A stretch of DNA of 52,197 nucleotides from Clostridia bacterium (GTDB taxonomy: Bacteria > Bacillota > Clostridia > Oscillospirales > CAG-272): contig JAFYHA010000020.1 in assembly GCA_017539425.1 (NCBI GenBank), positions 1 through 52,197 of the forward strand. The letters are read 5' to 3'. Below the pieces are notes generated by a model that did not search any database, had not been told where the DNA came from, and saw only the letters and a list, made by a program, of their open reading frames with translations. Below are positions 41,305 to 51,091 of the stretch, piece after piece. A program made the translations under genes and the position numbers. Positions within the stretch are counted from its first letter, which is position 1, and each line of letters starts with the position of its first letter.

Positions 41305-43947
41305 TCAGGCCTCGAGAATGGAAATGTCCGGAACGGTCAGACTGGCCTTTGTGCCGTCGGCACGGGTGAAGTCCCGCGTGATCTCCGACCCGGAGTCATT
41401 GAGGATCAGCAGCTTGCCGTTCCGTCTGGCCACAAAAACCTTGTCCAGTTTCCCGTCCGCCACGTAGACACCGTGTCCGGCGAGGAAGCCTGTGATCGGA
41501 TCGAAGACGGTTGCCTGTGTTTCACGGATCTGTTCGGGCGTACTGGCTTCCATACGGTAGTTGGAAGACGTCCCCGTCTCGGATACTTTTCCGCCTACGG
41601 TTCCGCCCACGAGGATGGAGGAGACCGTACGGTCAGGCCCGAACCATTTCGCCAGGTAATCCGTGTGCGTGTCCAGGTCATACAGCTCGGTCAGGTTGAT
41701 CCCGACCAGCAGGCCGCCTGCATTCGCGAACCGGTCTATGGCCTGCATCGTGGAGGTCTTGTACGGACCGCCTACCGGAATGAAGAGTGCGCGGATGCCG
41801 TCCAGAAGACCGTCCGCAATCGTCTGGTCACAGGCATAGAGATAGTCCGTATAGTCGCGGAGCACGGTGAACGCCGCATACATGGCACCCTGCCGGCGCA
41901 TGTCCAGCATCATCGGGGTATCCGGATACAGAACGCCGATATCCCTCTCAATTCCGCCCTCCTGGAGAAAGTGCACGTTTTCGGCGAAACGCATGGCCCG
42001 CTCTTCGCTGCCCATGATGTTCGCCCCGTAGTAATGCAGGGACTTGGCTCCGGTCGCGGCTGCGTTGTACACGCGGACGACCAGCCCCCGTTCGGTGACC
42101 TGCCCGGCAGGCTCAAAGCTGAACAGCCCATTGTAGAACGTGGAAGCGCTTGCCACCCAGTTGGTGACCGCAAAGTTGAATGCGTAATTGGAAGCTTCGT
42201 TGGTGATGCGTACACCTCCGCCGACCGCCGCAGAGATCTTGCACTGCTGTGCGAACTCGGAGGCGTGCCACGGCACGGCGTCTCCGCCCGTGCACAGGTA
42301 CAGTTCGGTCGCGGGGAAGTATTTGCGGGCGGTCTGCATCCAGAACGAGGCATAGTCGGTCATGGATTTGCGGTACCAGTCGATAAAGTCGATCCAGCGG
42401 CGGCTCTGCGCGTCATCTTTGGGGACATAGCTGCCCGGACCGTTGCATTCATCCACACGGAACTCCGCGTGGGTAATGTCCAGTGGAGGGTAGGTCACGG
42501 CGCCGAAAGACGGGAAGTCGGTCCCCCAGCAGGCATTGAGCGCAGACAGGTCTCCGTTGAACTTTTCCCCGGCCCACCTGCGGAAATCGGCGCGGGCAAA
42601 ACGGTCTCCGCACCAGTAGCCTCCATGGGAATGGTAGACTCCAGGAATGGCCATGGGCCAGTTTCCGTGCGCCACGCTGACGATGGCTTCACCGAAATCC
42701 CCGCTGATCCCGAAGAGCAGTCCCTCAAAGATATCCGTGTCGCGGTAATGGTCCGCGAAAGCTTTCAGGAAGCGTTCGACCCAGGTGTAGAAGTGTTTGT
42801 CCCAGAATGTCTGGATCCGGCTCTCCGTGCCGTGCTCGCAGCAGACCAGGCCTTCGAAATCGCGGGATGCGCGGTACCAGTCCGGAAGGGAATAGGCCGG
42901 ACCCGCGATGATGAACGGAAGCCAGCGGAGCCCCGCTTCCCGGATGATCCGGACCTGTTCGTCCCAGTGGGAGAAGTCCCATTGGCCTTCGCCCGCGTTT
43001 TCGCAGGACTCCCAGGTAACGTACTGCTCCACCGAGGTAACGCCCATATTCTTGAGATGCTTGAGCGTCTTAAGGTCCGCACCTCCGATGCCGATGCACA
43101 GCTCCTGCCCGTCCGGAATGCGAACGCGCATAGCGTCCAGCTTTTCGGAAAACGGATCCGCTTTGGGCGCCGGAGCCGGCTTGGCCTTTTCTTCCGGCTT
43201 GGACTCTACGACAAGATCCCGGGCGCAGCGGAAACCGACGGACGCATTCGTCCCGCCGCCCAAAATGGTCCGGCGTCTGGCGACCCGGAGGTCCTTGGCG
43301 ATCGAATGATAGCAGCCTCCGCGGCAGACCTTGCTTCCCCCCCAGCCGTCCGAGAAGGAACTGGTGTCGTGCTTCTTGTCCGCATAGGAAAAGAACCAGT
43401 CCTGCACCCATTCGTACACGTTGCCGGACATATCGTACAAACCGAACGCGTTGGGAGGATATGAGCCTACCGGGGACGTGTATTTGTATCCGTCGTTGAA
43501 CTGGGCGTCATGCCAGGGCAGATCGCTGTTGCGGTCCGCAAAATTGGCCTGGGTGCCGTCCGGGACGCTGTCGCCCCAGGAATAGACCGTTCCGCTCTTT
43601 CCTCCCGCAGCGGCATATTCCCACTCTTCTTCAGTCGGCAGACGCTTGCCCCGGAAGGCCGCGTAGGCGGCTGCGGTGCCCCAGTCCACGTTGATGACCG
43701 GGTAGTCCGGGTAATCCAGAAAATAGTTGGGCATATCCGGCCATCTCGGGTTTGCGGGATACCCGCGGTGCGTCGCGTCGCAGAACTCTTTGAATTCCCG
43801 GTTGGTTACGGGGTATTCGTCCATGTAGAACGGGGACACGGTGATCTCGTGTACGGGCTTCTCTTCGGGGTAGCCGTGTTCGCTGCCCATCCGGTATGTA
43901 CCTCCGGGGATCAGCTTCATGCGATCCGGAATCTTAGAGTCGGCCAT
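41305..43947 (-). CDS. FGE-like (SUMF1) domain fused to a glycosidase-like TIM barrel
   Basis: This 880-residue protein has no signal peptide. Residues 1-265 are a formylglycine-generating-enzyme-like fold (LIPGGTYRMGSEHG, PVTNREFKEFCDATHR, RLPTEEEWEYAAAGG, MSGNVYEWVQDW, ASVGFRCARDL). The copper-binding Cys pair of true FGE is not apparent (VCRGGCYHSIAKD). After an Ala/Pro/Lys linker, residues about 290-880 form a beta/alpha barrel and following domains like GH42 (or GH14-like) enzymes: VTSVEQYVTWESCE, GQWDFSHWDE, FGISGDFGEA, then a class I amidotransferase-like domain (RALFIPVGGPYKTSTM) and a small beta end. The start has AGGAGG seven bases before it. Substrate unknown. Confidence 0.75.
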   Translation of the reverse strand: MADSKIPDRMKLIPGGTYRMGSEHGYPEEKPVHEITVSPFYMDEYPVTNREFKEFCDATHRGYPANPRWPDMPNYFLDYPDYPVINVDWGTAAAYAAFRGKRLPTEEEWEYAAAGGKSGTVYSWGDSVPDGTQANFADRNSDLPWHDAQFNDGYKYTSPVGSYPPNAFGLYDMSGNVYEWVQDWFFSYADKKHDTSSFSDGWGGSKVCRGGCYHSIAKDLRVARRRTILGGGTNASVGFRCARDLVVESKPEEKAKPAPAPKADPFSEKLDAMRVRIPDGQELCIGIGGADLKTLKHLKNMGVTSVEQYVTWESCENAGEGQWDFSHWDEQVRIIREAGLRWLPFIIAGPAYSLPDWYRASRDFEGLVCCEHGTESRIQTFWDKHFYTWVERFLKAFADHYRDTDIFEGLLFGISGDFGEAIVSVAHGNWPMAIPGVYHSHGGYWCGDRFARADFRRWAGEKFNGDLSALNACWGTDFPSFGAVTYPPLDITHAEFRVDECNGPGSYVPKDDAQSRRWIDFIDWYRKSMTDYASFWMQTARKYFPATELYLCTGGDAVPWHASEFAQQCKISAAVGGGVRITNEASNYAFNFAVTNWVASASTFYNGLFSFEPAGQVTERGLVVRVYNAAATGAKSLHYYGANIMGSEERAMRFAENVHFLQEGGIERDIGVLYPDTPMMLDMRRQGAMYAAFTVLRDYTDYLYACDQTIADGLLDGIRALFIPVGGPYKTSTMQAIDRFANAGGLLVGINLTELYDLDTHTDYLAKWFGPDRTVSSILVGGTVGGKVSETGTSSNYRMEASTPEQIRETQATVFDPITGFLAGHGVYVADGKLDKVFVARRNGKLLILNDSGSEITRDFTRADGTKASLTVPDISILEA

Positions 43948-43994
43948 AGGAGGATCCTCCTCATAGTATGGTTTTCGGCCCAGGGGCCACTTGC

Positions 43995-44024
43995 ATTGTA
44001 ACATGCGGCAAACGGGATTGGCAA
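43995..44024 (-). promoter_or_regulatory. Promoter of the FGE/glycosidase fusion gene
   Basis: On the minus strand, TTGCCA (44024-44019), an 18-base spacer and TACAAT (44000-43995). Confidence 0.5.
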
Positions 44025-44060
44025 TATGGAAAGCAGAGTTTGCGAAAAAAGTCCAACCCC

Positions 44061-44089
44061 TTGACAGTAGAATGATTAAACGTAATAAT
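44061..44089 (+). promoter_or_regulatory. Promoter of the beta-helix lipoprotein gene
   Basis: TTGACA (44061-44066) is followed after 16-17 bases by TAATAAT (44083-44089). The ATG at 44125 has AGGAGG nine bases upstream. Confidence 0.6.
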
Positions 44090-44124
44090 GTTGTTGTAAA
44101 AAGTTTTCAGGAGGTTGATCATCT

Positions 44125-45174
44125 ATGCAATCATTCTCTAAGATCACCTGTTCCTGGCTGCTTGTCCTTCTGGCTGCAGCGCTGATCCTGACCGGATGCT
44201 CGTTTGGCGAGGCCGTTCCAAAGCCTTCCGAGAGTACGGAAACGCAAAGCGAAACACGGGAGGACGCACCGTCTGAATCCCGGGTACCGGAAACCGGAGA
44301 ACCGGGGAGCAGCGAGACACAGAGTCCGGAAACCGGCAAGACCACGGAGACAGACCGTGCGACCGAAACCGAAAAGTCATCCGAATCCGAGTCCGGAAAA
44401 CCGGTCAGCACCGAAACGGAAAGGCAGACCGAAACGGAAACCGACAAACCGACCGAGACCGAGACGGATCCGTCCTCCGGCCCCGTGATCTATAACATCA
44501 TTCCGGATTGTTCCTGGGGCAACGATACCCGCACGACGGCCGAGGGCGAGTATATGCTCGGTGACGGGGTATACCAGGTCACATTCAAGGCCATTGACGT
44601 CAGCGGCATGAAGTATCTGGAACTGGATCTGTACGTCCCGGATGCGACTAATATCAAAAAGCTGACTGGCAACACACAGTTTGAGATCACCTCCTCGGGC
44701 ATCTATGACAAGGAGGAATACAACTGGACCGCGGGATCCTTCTTCAATGGCGTGAACATCGTGAACGGTTGGAACCACATCAAGAAGAATCTGCCAAAAA
44801 GTTCTGACTGCAATATGACCAGGGTGAATTTCATGCGCTGGTACTGGGTCTCACCCGCAAGCACCATTCCGGGCTGCAAGATCGCCAACCTCAGGTTCAC
44901 CACGGACGGCAGCGTTGAGCCCGAACGGGAGGTCTATGAGTTCACACCGATGGATCCGTTCATTCCAATGACCGCCTATCCCACCGAGGACGTACCGGTG
45001 GCGCTCATCGACCTGACCAAGGCACCGTATAACGCCGATTCGACAGGGCAGCAGGATGTCACGAACAAGCTCAACGCGGCCCTGAAACATGCCCTGGCGC
45101 TGGGCGGAGGCACCGTGTTCCTGCCGGCCGGGAAATACAGGATCACCGATACGATCAGCATTCCGAGTATGTGA
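44125..45174 (+). pseudogene. Beta-helix lipoprotein, N-terminal part (frameshifted)
   Basis: This 349-codon front half of a surface lipoprotein is interrupted by TGA. The signal peptide ends LTGC with Cys25. A Thr/Glu/Ser/Pro-rich spacer (about 27-113) follows, then a beta-sandwich-like module (about 114-262: LELDLYVPDATN, FEITSSGIYD, WNHIKKNL, IPGCKIANLRFT). Then comes the start of a pectate-lyase-superfamily beta-helix (VTNKLNAALKHALALGGGTV, YRITDTISIPS). Reading continues at the same point of the fold in the -1 frame (EYVTLRGDW). The two halves therefore make one protein of about 1,090 residues if the frame is restored. Confidence 0.75.
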
Positions 45175-47399
45175 CGCTCCGCGGCGACTGGCAGAATCCG
45201 GATACCGGAACCGAGTACGGGACCGTGATCCTGGCGGACGTCAAGTCCGAAGAAGCTACCGGAGACAACTCGCTGTTCTATCTGGCCGGTTCCGCGGGTG
45301 TATACGGGCTGACCGTGTACTATCCCGGGCAAAGCCTGACGAACGTAAAACCGTATCCCTTCACCTTCTATACCGGCGACCAGATGCTGGCCAGCGTACA
45401 GTACTGCACGGTCATCAACGGATACCAGGGTGTCGGAGCCTGTGCACTGAACGGGGTCCACGAGATGTTCACGCTGGATCATTTCTACGGAACGTTCCTC
45501 AAGACCGGTGCGGAACTCCGGAATTCTTCGGATGTAGGCACCTGCCAGTCGGTGTATGTCAATCCGAAATACTGGGCGGAGAGCCCCCTGAATCCGGCGC
45601 AGGTGAAACTCGCGGATATCCAGACATACACGCGGGCCAACACGATCGGACTGCTCATCGGAGACCTGGAGTGGACCGAGTTTACGGACATCCAGATCGA
45701 AAGCTGCAAGTACGGCGTCCAGATCACCAAGGGCGTGCGGATTGATTTCGCAGGGTCCTTCTTCGGATCTTCCATTCAGAATTGTGGAACGGCCGTCAAA
45801 CTGGATGCGCTGGATACCCGCTGGGGCATGACCATTGCCAATACGACGCTGGGCGGAAGCGACTACAGCCTGCTGAACAGTTCCGGCGGGATCGTCAAAA
45901 TGGTCAACGTTACGGCCAGTTCCAAGATTCAGGGCAGCGTGACCCGCGAGACGGCGACAGGGTTTGCCGGTTACGAGATTCCGTCCCGGACCTATGTCAA
46001 GCCCGCGGCCAAGCTCTACGTCTTCGACGGGGACAAAACCGGCGCCAGCGATGTGTCCGCATCCCTGCAGGCCCTGCTTCAGACGGCGTCCGCGACAGGC
46101 GGTGTGGTCTATCTGCCCGGCGGATACTATCTGCTGAACCAGGCCATCACGGTGCCGAGCGGCGTTGAACTCCGGGGCAGCGCGGGATCTCCTGCACGCG
46201 ACCAGAGCCGACTCACTAAAGGAACGGTCATCCTGGCCACATACGGCGACTCATCGGCAGCGACCATCGACCAGCCGGCCCTGATCACCCTGCAGACCCG
46301 TTCGGGCATCCAGGGAATCCGGATCGCATTCTACAAGAACGGGCCGCTCAACAACGCAAACGTCAACACCGTGTACGCGATCCGGGGGACAGGCGCGGAT
46401 GTATACTGTGTGAACTGTGCGATCCTCGCGGCTGCCCACGGCGTGGACTTCAGCAACTGCGACCGTCACTATATCCGTAAACTGGTCACAGCCTGCTACT
46501 ACAACACGATGAAGGTCGGCGGAAACGACGGCATCGTCGAAGGATGCCTGCAGAACGGGACGGTGATGCAGCGAATCTCCAGCACCTTCTTCTCCAAGTG
46601 CGAGAACTGGATCACGGGGGATACGCTCTTCAACGGATTCTTCGATCCCATCACACGCAAGGTCCTGGCATATCTGATCATCGGGGACGGAACCAATCAG
46701 CTGGTATATAACACATTTGCGTACGGACCGTACGATTTTCTGACCAATCAGGGCAATACCGGGGCGGTCGCGCTGAACGTCGGGTCCGACAACATAGGCG
46801 GAACGCAGACGGTTCAGCAGTCCGGCAGCCTGACTGTGGCCGGCGCACTGCGCTGGAACGGACGCTCCTATCAGCTCAAGGGCGGAAGCCTGAACCTGTA
46901 TGCCCGCCTGACCATCAACAACAAGGACGAGGGTAAGGAAGAACTCGTCTACACGCCCACAGATCCGGGCACCCCGGTCACGGTGGTGAAACCCAACACC
47001 CCCTGGGCGAACGCGACGAAGGACAATCCGAGTTCGGCATTCAAAATGGGTGACAGCGTCAACGGATTCAAATTTGACGCAGTGGACCTGAGCGAGATGA
47101 ACTTCATCGAGTTCGACCTGTATGTGCCGTCTGTGGACAATCTGAACCAGATCACCACGAATTCCGAGTTCGAGATCTCCTCTTCCGGGACCTGCGACGT
47201 GCAGGAGCACCAGTGGGCCGGAGGCACGTTCCTCAACGGGCAGAACATCCAGGCGGGCTGGAACCACGTGAAGGTCGGACTGAGCGGCCTGTCCGGTACC
47301 AATCCCGAGAACATCAACTGGATCCGCTGGTATTGGGTGGAGCCGAAAGCCACCATCAGCGGATGCAAAGTGGCCAACCTGCGGTTCACCGCAAGTTGA
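45165..47399 (+). pseudogene. Beta-helix lipoprotein, C-terminal part (frameshifted)
   Basis: This is the rest of the protein begun at 44125. It continues in the -1 frame from GAG TAT GTG at 45165, and an isolated start could be the GTG at 45171. It holds two stretches of right-handed beta-helix (LRGDWQNPDTGTEYGTVILA onward, then a second start with SLQALLQTASATGGVVYLPG and ELRGSAGSPARDQSR). These resemble tandem pectate-lyase/Pfam-type helices for surface polysaccharide binding or cleavage. It ends in a beta-sandwich module (about the last 130 residues) closely like the one in the N-terminal half. Without a signal peptide this part would be stranded in the cytosol. Confidence 0.75.
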
Positions 47400-47416
47400 G
47401 CCTCGCAAAAGAATAG

Positions 47417-47458
47417 CCATTCGGCCGGAGAGACGGTGATGTCCCTCCGGCCGATTGG
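47417..47458. terminator. Bidirectional hairpin between convergent genes
   Basis: The arms CGGCCGGAG (47422-47430) and CTCCGGCCG (47445-47453) pair perfectly, and CCA/TGG pairing extends the stem. GTTTTCC follows on the plus strand. Confidence 0.6.
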
Positions 47459-47472
47459 CGTTTTCCGGTTGG

Positions 47473-48156
47473 TTACTTGTTGGTTTTGCGCAGTGCCGTG
47501 GATGACTCGGCGGTCCGGTCGGACGGCTCGGGCTCGGGTTCCGGGTCTTCGTCGGGTTTGACGTCGTCGATCATCATCTGGACGTCCTCCTGGGCCTTTT
47601 GCCGGTCCAGCTCGGTCATACGCAAGATGAAGACGGCGCCCGCCAGTGTCAGGGCGGAGACCACAATGAACGAGATACCGATAAACAGATTGGAACTGTC
47701 TCCGGATTTGAACGGGTTGATGAGGATCACGGCGCCGAGTGCCAGCTTGATCACGGCCAGCATCAAATCGACCCACCAGTAGTTCTTGTGCAGGCGGGCC
47801 TTGTCTATGGTGTGCTGAACCTTGTTCAGACCGAACAGGATCATCACGGCGCCGAACAGGTACACGACCCACTGGTTCACGGCGGCGAATACACCGTTGT
47901 GTCCGATCGTGCAGAGCAGGCCGATCAGAACAAAGGCGATACCGGTGACCAGATCGGTCCCGGAAGCGGCCTCTTCCGCTTTTTCGGTAATGTAGGTATA
48001 GATGTCCTTCAGGCCGAGAATGATGGAGATGATCCCGAGCAGGATGATCAGACCCATCGTCATTTCCTTAGGCATGATCAGGAAGAATATGCCGATGGTC
48101 AGTTCCAGCGCGAAGAAAATCAGATCCCGGATCACTTCGTTGAACTTTTTGAACAT
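47473..48156 (-). CDS. HdeD/DUF308-like membrane protein
   Basis: This 227-residue protein has six hydrophobic helices in three pairs (for example ELTIGIFFLIMP, LIILLGIISIILGL, GIAFVLIGLLCTIG, LMLAVIKLALGAVILINP), as in the DUF308/HdeD family of small integral membrane proteins. A charged C-terminal tail (about 185-227, Asp/Glu/Pro-rich) is cytoplasmic. The ATG at 48156 has GAGGTG six bases upstream and was preferred to a GTG three codons earlier. The family's role (acid stress in enterobacteria) is unproven in Gram-positives. Confidence 0.75.
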   Translation of the reverse strand: MFKKFNEVIRDLIFFALELTIGIFFLIMPKEMTMGLIILLGIISIILGLKDIYTYITEKAEEAASGTDLVTGIAFVLIGLLCTIGHNGVFAAVNQWVVYLFGAVMILFGLNKVQHTIDKARLHKNYWWVDLMLAVIKLALGAVILINPFKSGDSSNLFIGISFIVVSALTLAGAVFILRMTELDRQKAQEDVQMMIDDVKPDEDPEPEPEPSDRTAESSTALRKTNK

Positions 48157-48190
48157 AACGAGCACCTCGTTTGGAGTGATTGTCGCTTAA

Positions 48191-48219
48191 ACTCTACCAC
48201 AGACGCGGGTCTGAGTCAA
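48191..48219 (-). promoter_or_regulatory. Promoter of the HdeD-like gene
   Basis: On the minus strand, TTGACT (48219-48214), 17 bases, then TAGAGT (48196-48191). Confidence 0.55.
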
Positions 48220-48237
48220 GACAAAAACGGGGGATGC

Positions 48238-49311
48238 TCAACCGATTTTGCCGGCCACCAGGGAGCCCATTTCCGAGCACAGGACCTTTTTTGTGCCCTC
48301 GGCCCAGATGTCTCCGGTCCGGTACCCTTCGTCCAGAACCGTGTTCACGGCCTGTTCGATCGAGTCCGCTTCCTTGGCCATCGCGAAGGAATAGCGGAGC
48401 ATCATTGCCGCGGAGAGAATGGTGCCCAGGGGGTTTGCAATGTTCATTCCGGCGATGTCCGGAGCGGATCCGTGGATCGGTTCGTACATGCCCAGAGTGC
48501 CGTCCGAGAGGGAGGCGGAGGGCATCATCCCGATCGATCCGGTCAGCATGGAAGCCTCGTCGGACAGGATGTCGCCGAACATGTTCTCGGTCACGATGAC
48601 GTCAAACTGCGCTGGGTTCCGGATCAGCTGCATCGCGGTGTTGTCCACCAGGATGTCCGAATAGGCGACATCCGGATACTCTTCGCTCAGCTCGTGCATA
48701 ATGCGGCGCCACAGACGGGAGGTATCCAGCACGTTGGCCTTGTCCACGGAGGCCAGCTTGCCCCTGCGCAGACGGGCGGTTTCGAACGCGACCCGTCCGA
48801 TGCGGCGGATCTCGCTTTCCCGGTAGGTCATGTCATCATGGGCGGCGACCTCTCCGTCTTCTTCACCCGTGAACCGCTTTCCGAAATACACGCCGCCCGT
48901 CAGTTCGCGTACGATGAGAAGGTCAATGCCGCCTCCGATTACAGACGCTTTCAGGGGCGAAGCTTCGGCGAGCTGCGGAAAGAGTTTTGTGGGACGGAGA
49001 TTGGCGAACAGGCCCAGTGTCTTGCGGACGGCCAGAAGCGCCTTTTCCGGGCGAATCTGGGGAGGGCAGTTGTCCCACTTCGGGCCGCCGACCGCGCCGA
49101 GCAGGACCGAATCCGCCTGCAGGCAGGTCTGCATACCCTCGTCCGTGATCGGGACGCCGTATTTGTCGATCGAGCAGCCTCCGATGTCCACGTAGGTATA
49201 GTCAAAAGAATGCCCGTAAACGGCCGCCACGCGGTCCAGGACCTTGACGGCCTCCCGGATGATCTCCGGCCCGATGCCGTCACCGGCCAGAACGGTAATA
49301 CGCTTGTCCAT
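48238..49311 (-). CDS. leuB: 3-isopropylmalate dehydrogenase
   Basis: This 357-residue NAD-dependent enzyme catalyses the third step of leucine synthesis, oxidative decarboxylation of 3-isopropylmalate. It shows [10 protein letters not shown] at the start, [21 protein letters not shown], the catalytic [13 protein letters not shown], the metal-binding [22 protein letters not shown] and [18 protein letters not shown] at 49311 is the start, with AAGGAG upstream. Last gene of leuA-C-D-B. Confidence 0.95.
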   Translation of the reverse strand: MDKRITVLAGDGIGPEIIREAVKVLDRVAAVYGHSFDYTYVDIGGCSIDKYGVPITDEGMQTCLQADSVLLGAVGGPKWDNCPPQIRPEKALLAVRKTLGLFANLRPTKLFPQLAEASPLKASVIGGGIDLLIVRELTGGVYFGKRFTGEEDGEVAAHDDMTYRESEIRRIGRVAFETARLRRGKLASVDKANVLDTSRLWRRIMHELSEEYPDVAYSDILVDNTAMQLIRNPAQFDVIVTENMFGDILSDEASMLTGSIGMMPSASLSDGTLGMYEPIHGSAPDIAGMNIANPLGTILSAAMMLRYSFAMAKEADSIEQAVNTVLDEGYRTGDIWAEGTKKVLCSEMGSLVAGKIG

Positions 49312-49315
49312 AGAT

Positions 49316-49804
49316 TCAAGACTCCTTGGAAATAGATTTGAGCAGGCCGCCTTTTTCAATGATCTCCTGGATGAAGGGCGGAAAAGGCTGGGCCGTATAG
49401 GACTCGTTCTTCGTCAGGTTGGTGATGACGCCCGTGTCGAAATCGATGCGGACCTCATCTCCGTTTTCGATTTTCCGGCTGGCCTCCGGGCATTCCAGGA
49501 TGGCCAGGCCGATGTTGATGGCGTTGCGGTAGAAAATACGGGCGAACGTGTCCGCGATGACCGCGGAGATCCCGCTTTCCTTGATGGCGATCGGCGCGTG
49601 CTCACGGGAACTGCCGCATCCGAAGTTGGCGCCTCCGACCAGGATGTCGCCCGGACGGACGCGGGACGCGAACGAGGCATCCAGATCCTCCATGCAGTGC
49701 TTGGCGAGTTCGCGGTGGTCCGCCGTGTTGAGATAACGGGCGGGGATGATGACGTCGGTGTCGACGTTGTCGCCGTATTTATGGACTTTGCCCTGTGCCA
49801 GCAT
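49316..49804 (-). CDS. leuD: 3-isopropylmalate dehydratase, small subunit
   Basis: This 162-residue swivel-domain subunit of isopropylmalate isomerase begins [23 protein letters not shown] and has the substrate loop [15 protein letters not shown], both LeuD signatures. It works with LeuC. Start with AAGGAGGT upstream; its stop lies four bases before the leuB start. Confidence 0.95.
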   Translation of the reverse strand: MLAQGKVHKYGDNVDTDVIIPARYLNTADHRELAKHCMEDLDASFASRVRPGDILVGGANFGCGSSREHAPIAIKESGISAVIADTFARIFYRNAINIGLAILECPEASRKIENGDEVRIDFDTGVITNLTKNESYTAQPFPPFIQEIIEKGGLLKSISKES

Positions 49805-49816
49805 AAGCGTACCTCC

Positions 49817-51076
49817 TTATTCCGCGGACGGGCACACGATATGTCCCGCCAGCGCGCTGGCCGCGGCCGTGGCCGGCGAAGCCAGATAGATCTTGGATGT
49901 GATGTGTCCCATCCGCCCCACAAAGTTGCGGTTGGTGGTCGCGACGGCCACTTCATTCTCGGCCAGAATGCCCATATAGCCGCCCAGGCACGGACCGCAG
50001 GTGGGAGTCGAAACGGCGCAGCCGGCCTCGATGAAGGTTTCCAGGTAGCCGCGCTTCAGGCATTCCAGATAGACAGCCTGTGTGGCCGGGATCACGATGC
50101 AGCGCACCCCGGGTGCAATGTGCTTGCCGCGCAGGATACCGGCGGCGGTCTCCATGTCCGAGATGCGCCCGTTCGTGCAGGAACCGATGACGACCTGGTC
50201 GCAGACCACGTCGGTCAGTTCGGACGCGGGTTTCGTGTTTTCCGGCAGATGAGGGCAGGCCACGGTGGGGACGATGGCGGACAGGTCGATCGTGATGACC
50301 TTGTCATAAACCGCGTCCGGATCCGGAGCATAGGCCTTGAAGGGATGGCGTACGCGGCCCTTGCAGTAGGCCTCCGTGATTTCGTCGTATTCGAAAATGC
50401 CGTTCTTGGCGCCCGCTTCGATCGCCATGTTGGCAATGCAGAGGCGGTCGTCGATGGACAGGGAAGACAGCCCGGGTCCGCCGAACTCCATGGACTGGTA
50501 CAGAGCCCCGTCCACGCCGATCTGTCCGATGATGGACAGGATGACATCCTTGCCCGAGCAGGGCTTGTTCAACTTCCCGACCAGTTCAAACCGGATCGCG
50601 GAAGGCACCTTGAACCAGGCTTCTCCGGTCGCCATTCCGGCGGCCATGTCCGTGGAGCCCACCCCGGTGGAAAAGCCGTTCAGGGCTCCGTATGTGCAGG
50701 TGTGGGAATCCGCGCCGATGATGCAGTCACCGGGGCCGACCAGGCCTTTTTCCGGGAGCAGGGCGTGCTCGATGCCCATTTCACCGACGTCGAAATAGTT
50801 CTGGATACGGAAGGACTTGGCAAACGCGCGGCACTGTTTGGTCTGCTGCGCGGCCTTGATGTCCTTGTTGGGTACGAAATGGTCCATCACGAGCGCGATC
50901 TTGGCCGTGTCGAAGACCGAGGTGAAACCGTGCTTTTCAAATTCGTTGATGGCGACCGGGGAGGTGATGTCATTCCCCAGCACCAGATCCAGTTTGGCGC
51001 GGATCAGCTGGCCGGCCGAGACCGACGGAAGCCCCGCGTGAGCCGCCAGGATCTTCTGTGTCATTGTCATTCCCAT
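49817..51076 (-). CDS. leuC: 3-isopropylmalate dehydratase, large subunit
   Basis: This 419-residue aconitase-family subunit binds the 4Fe-4S cluster. Cluster and active-site motifs include [33 protein letters not shown] and [10 protein letters not shown], with [10 protein letters not shown] toward the end. The short (about 420) form is the archaeal/anaerobe type rather than the 466-residue E. coli type. It is 12 bases upstream of leuD. GGAGGTC is close to the start. Confidence 0.95.
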   Translation of the reverse strand: MGMTMTQKILAAHAGLPSVSAGQLIRAKLDLVLGNDITSPVAINEFEKHGFTSVFDTAKIALVMDHFVPNKDIKAAQQTKQCRAFAKSFRIQNYFDVGEMGIEHALLPEKGLVGPGDCIIGADSHTCTYGALNGFSTGVGSTDMAAGMATGEAWFKVPSAIRFELVGKLNKPCSGKDVILSIIGQIGVDGALYQSMEFGGPGLSSLSIDDRLCIANMAIEAGAKNGIFEYDEITEAYCKGRVRHPFKAYAPDPDAVYDKVITIDLSAIVPTVACPHLPENTKPASELTDVVCDQVVIGSCTNGRISDMETAAGILRGKHIAPGVRCIVIPATQAVYLECLKRGYLETFIEAGCAVSTPTCGPCLGGYMGILAENEVAVATTNRNFVGRMGHITSKIYLASPATAAASALAGHIVCPSAE

Positions 51077-51091
51077 GTGGGGAGACCTCCT

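Noticed and set aside
45160-45174. Programmed -1 ribosomal frameshift
   Set aside because: No slippery heptamer or convincing downstream pseudoknot is seen at the shift, so mutation or read error is more likely.
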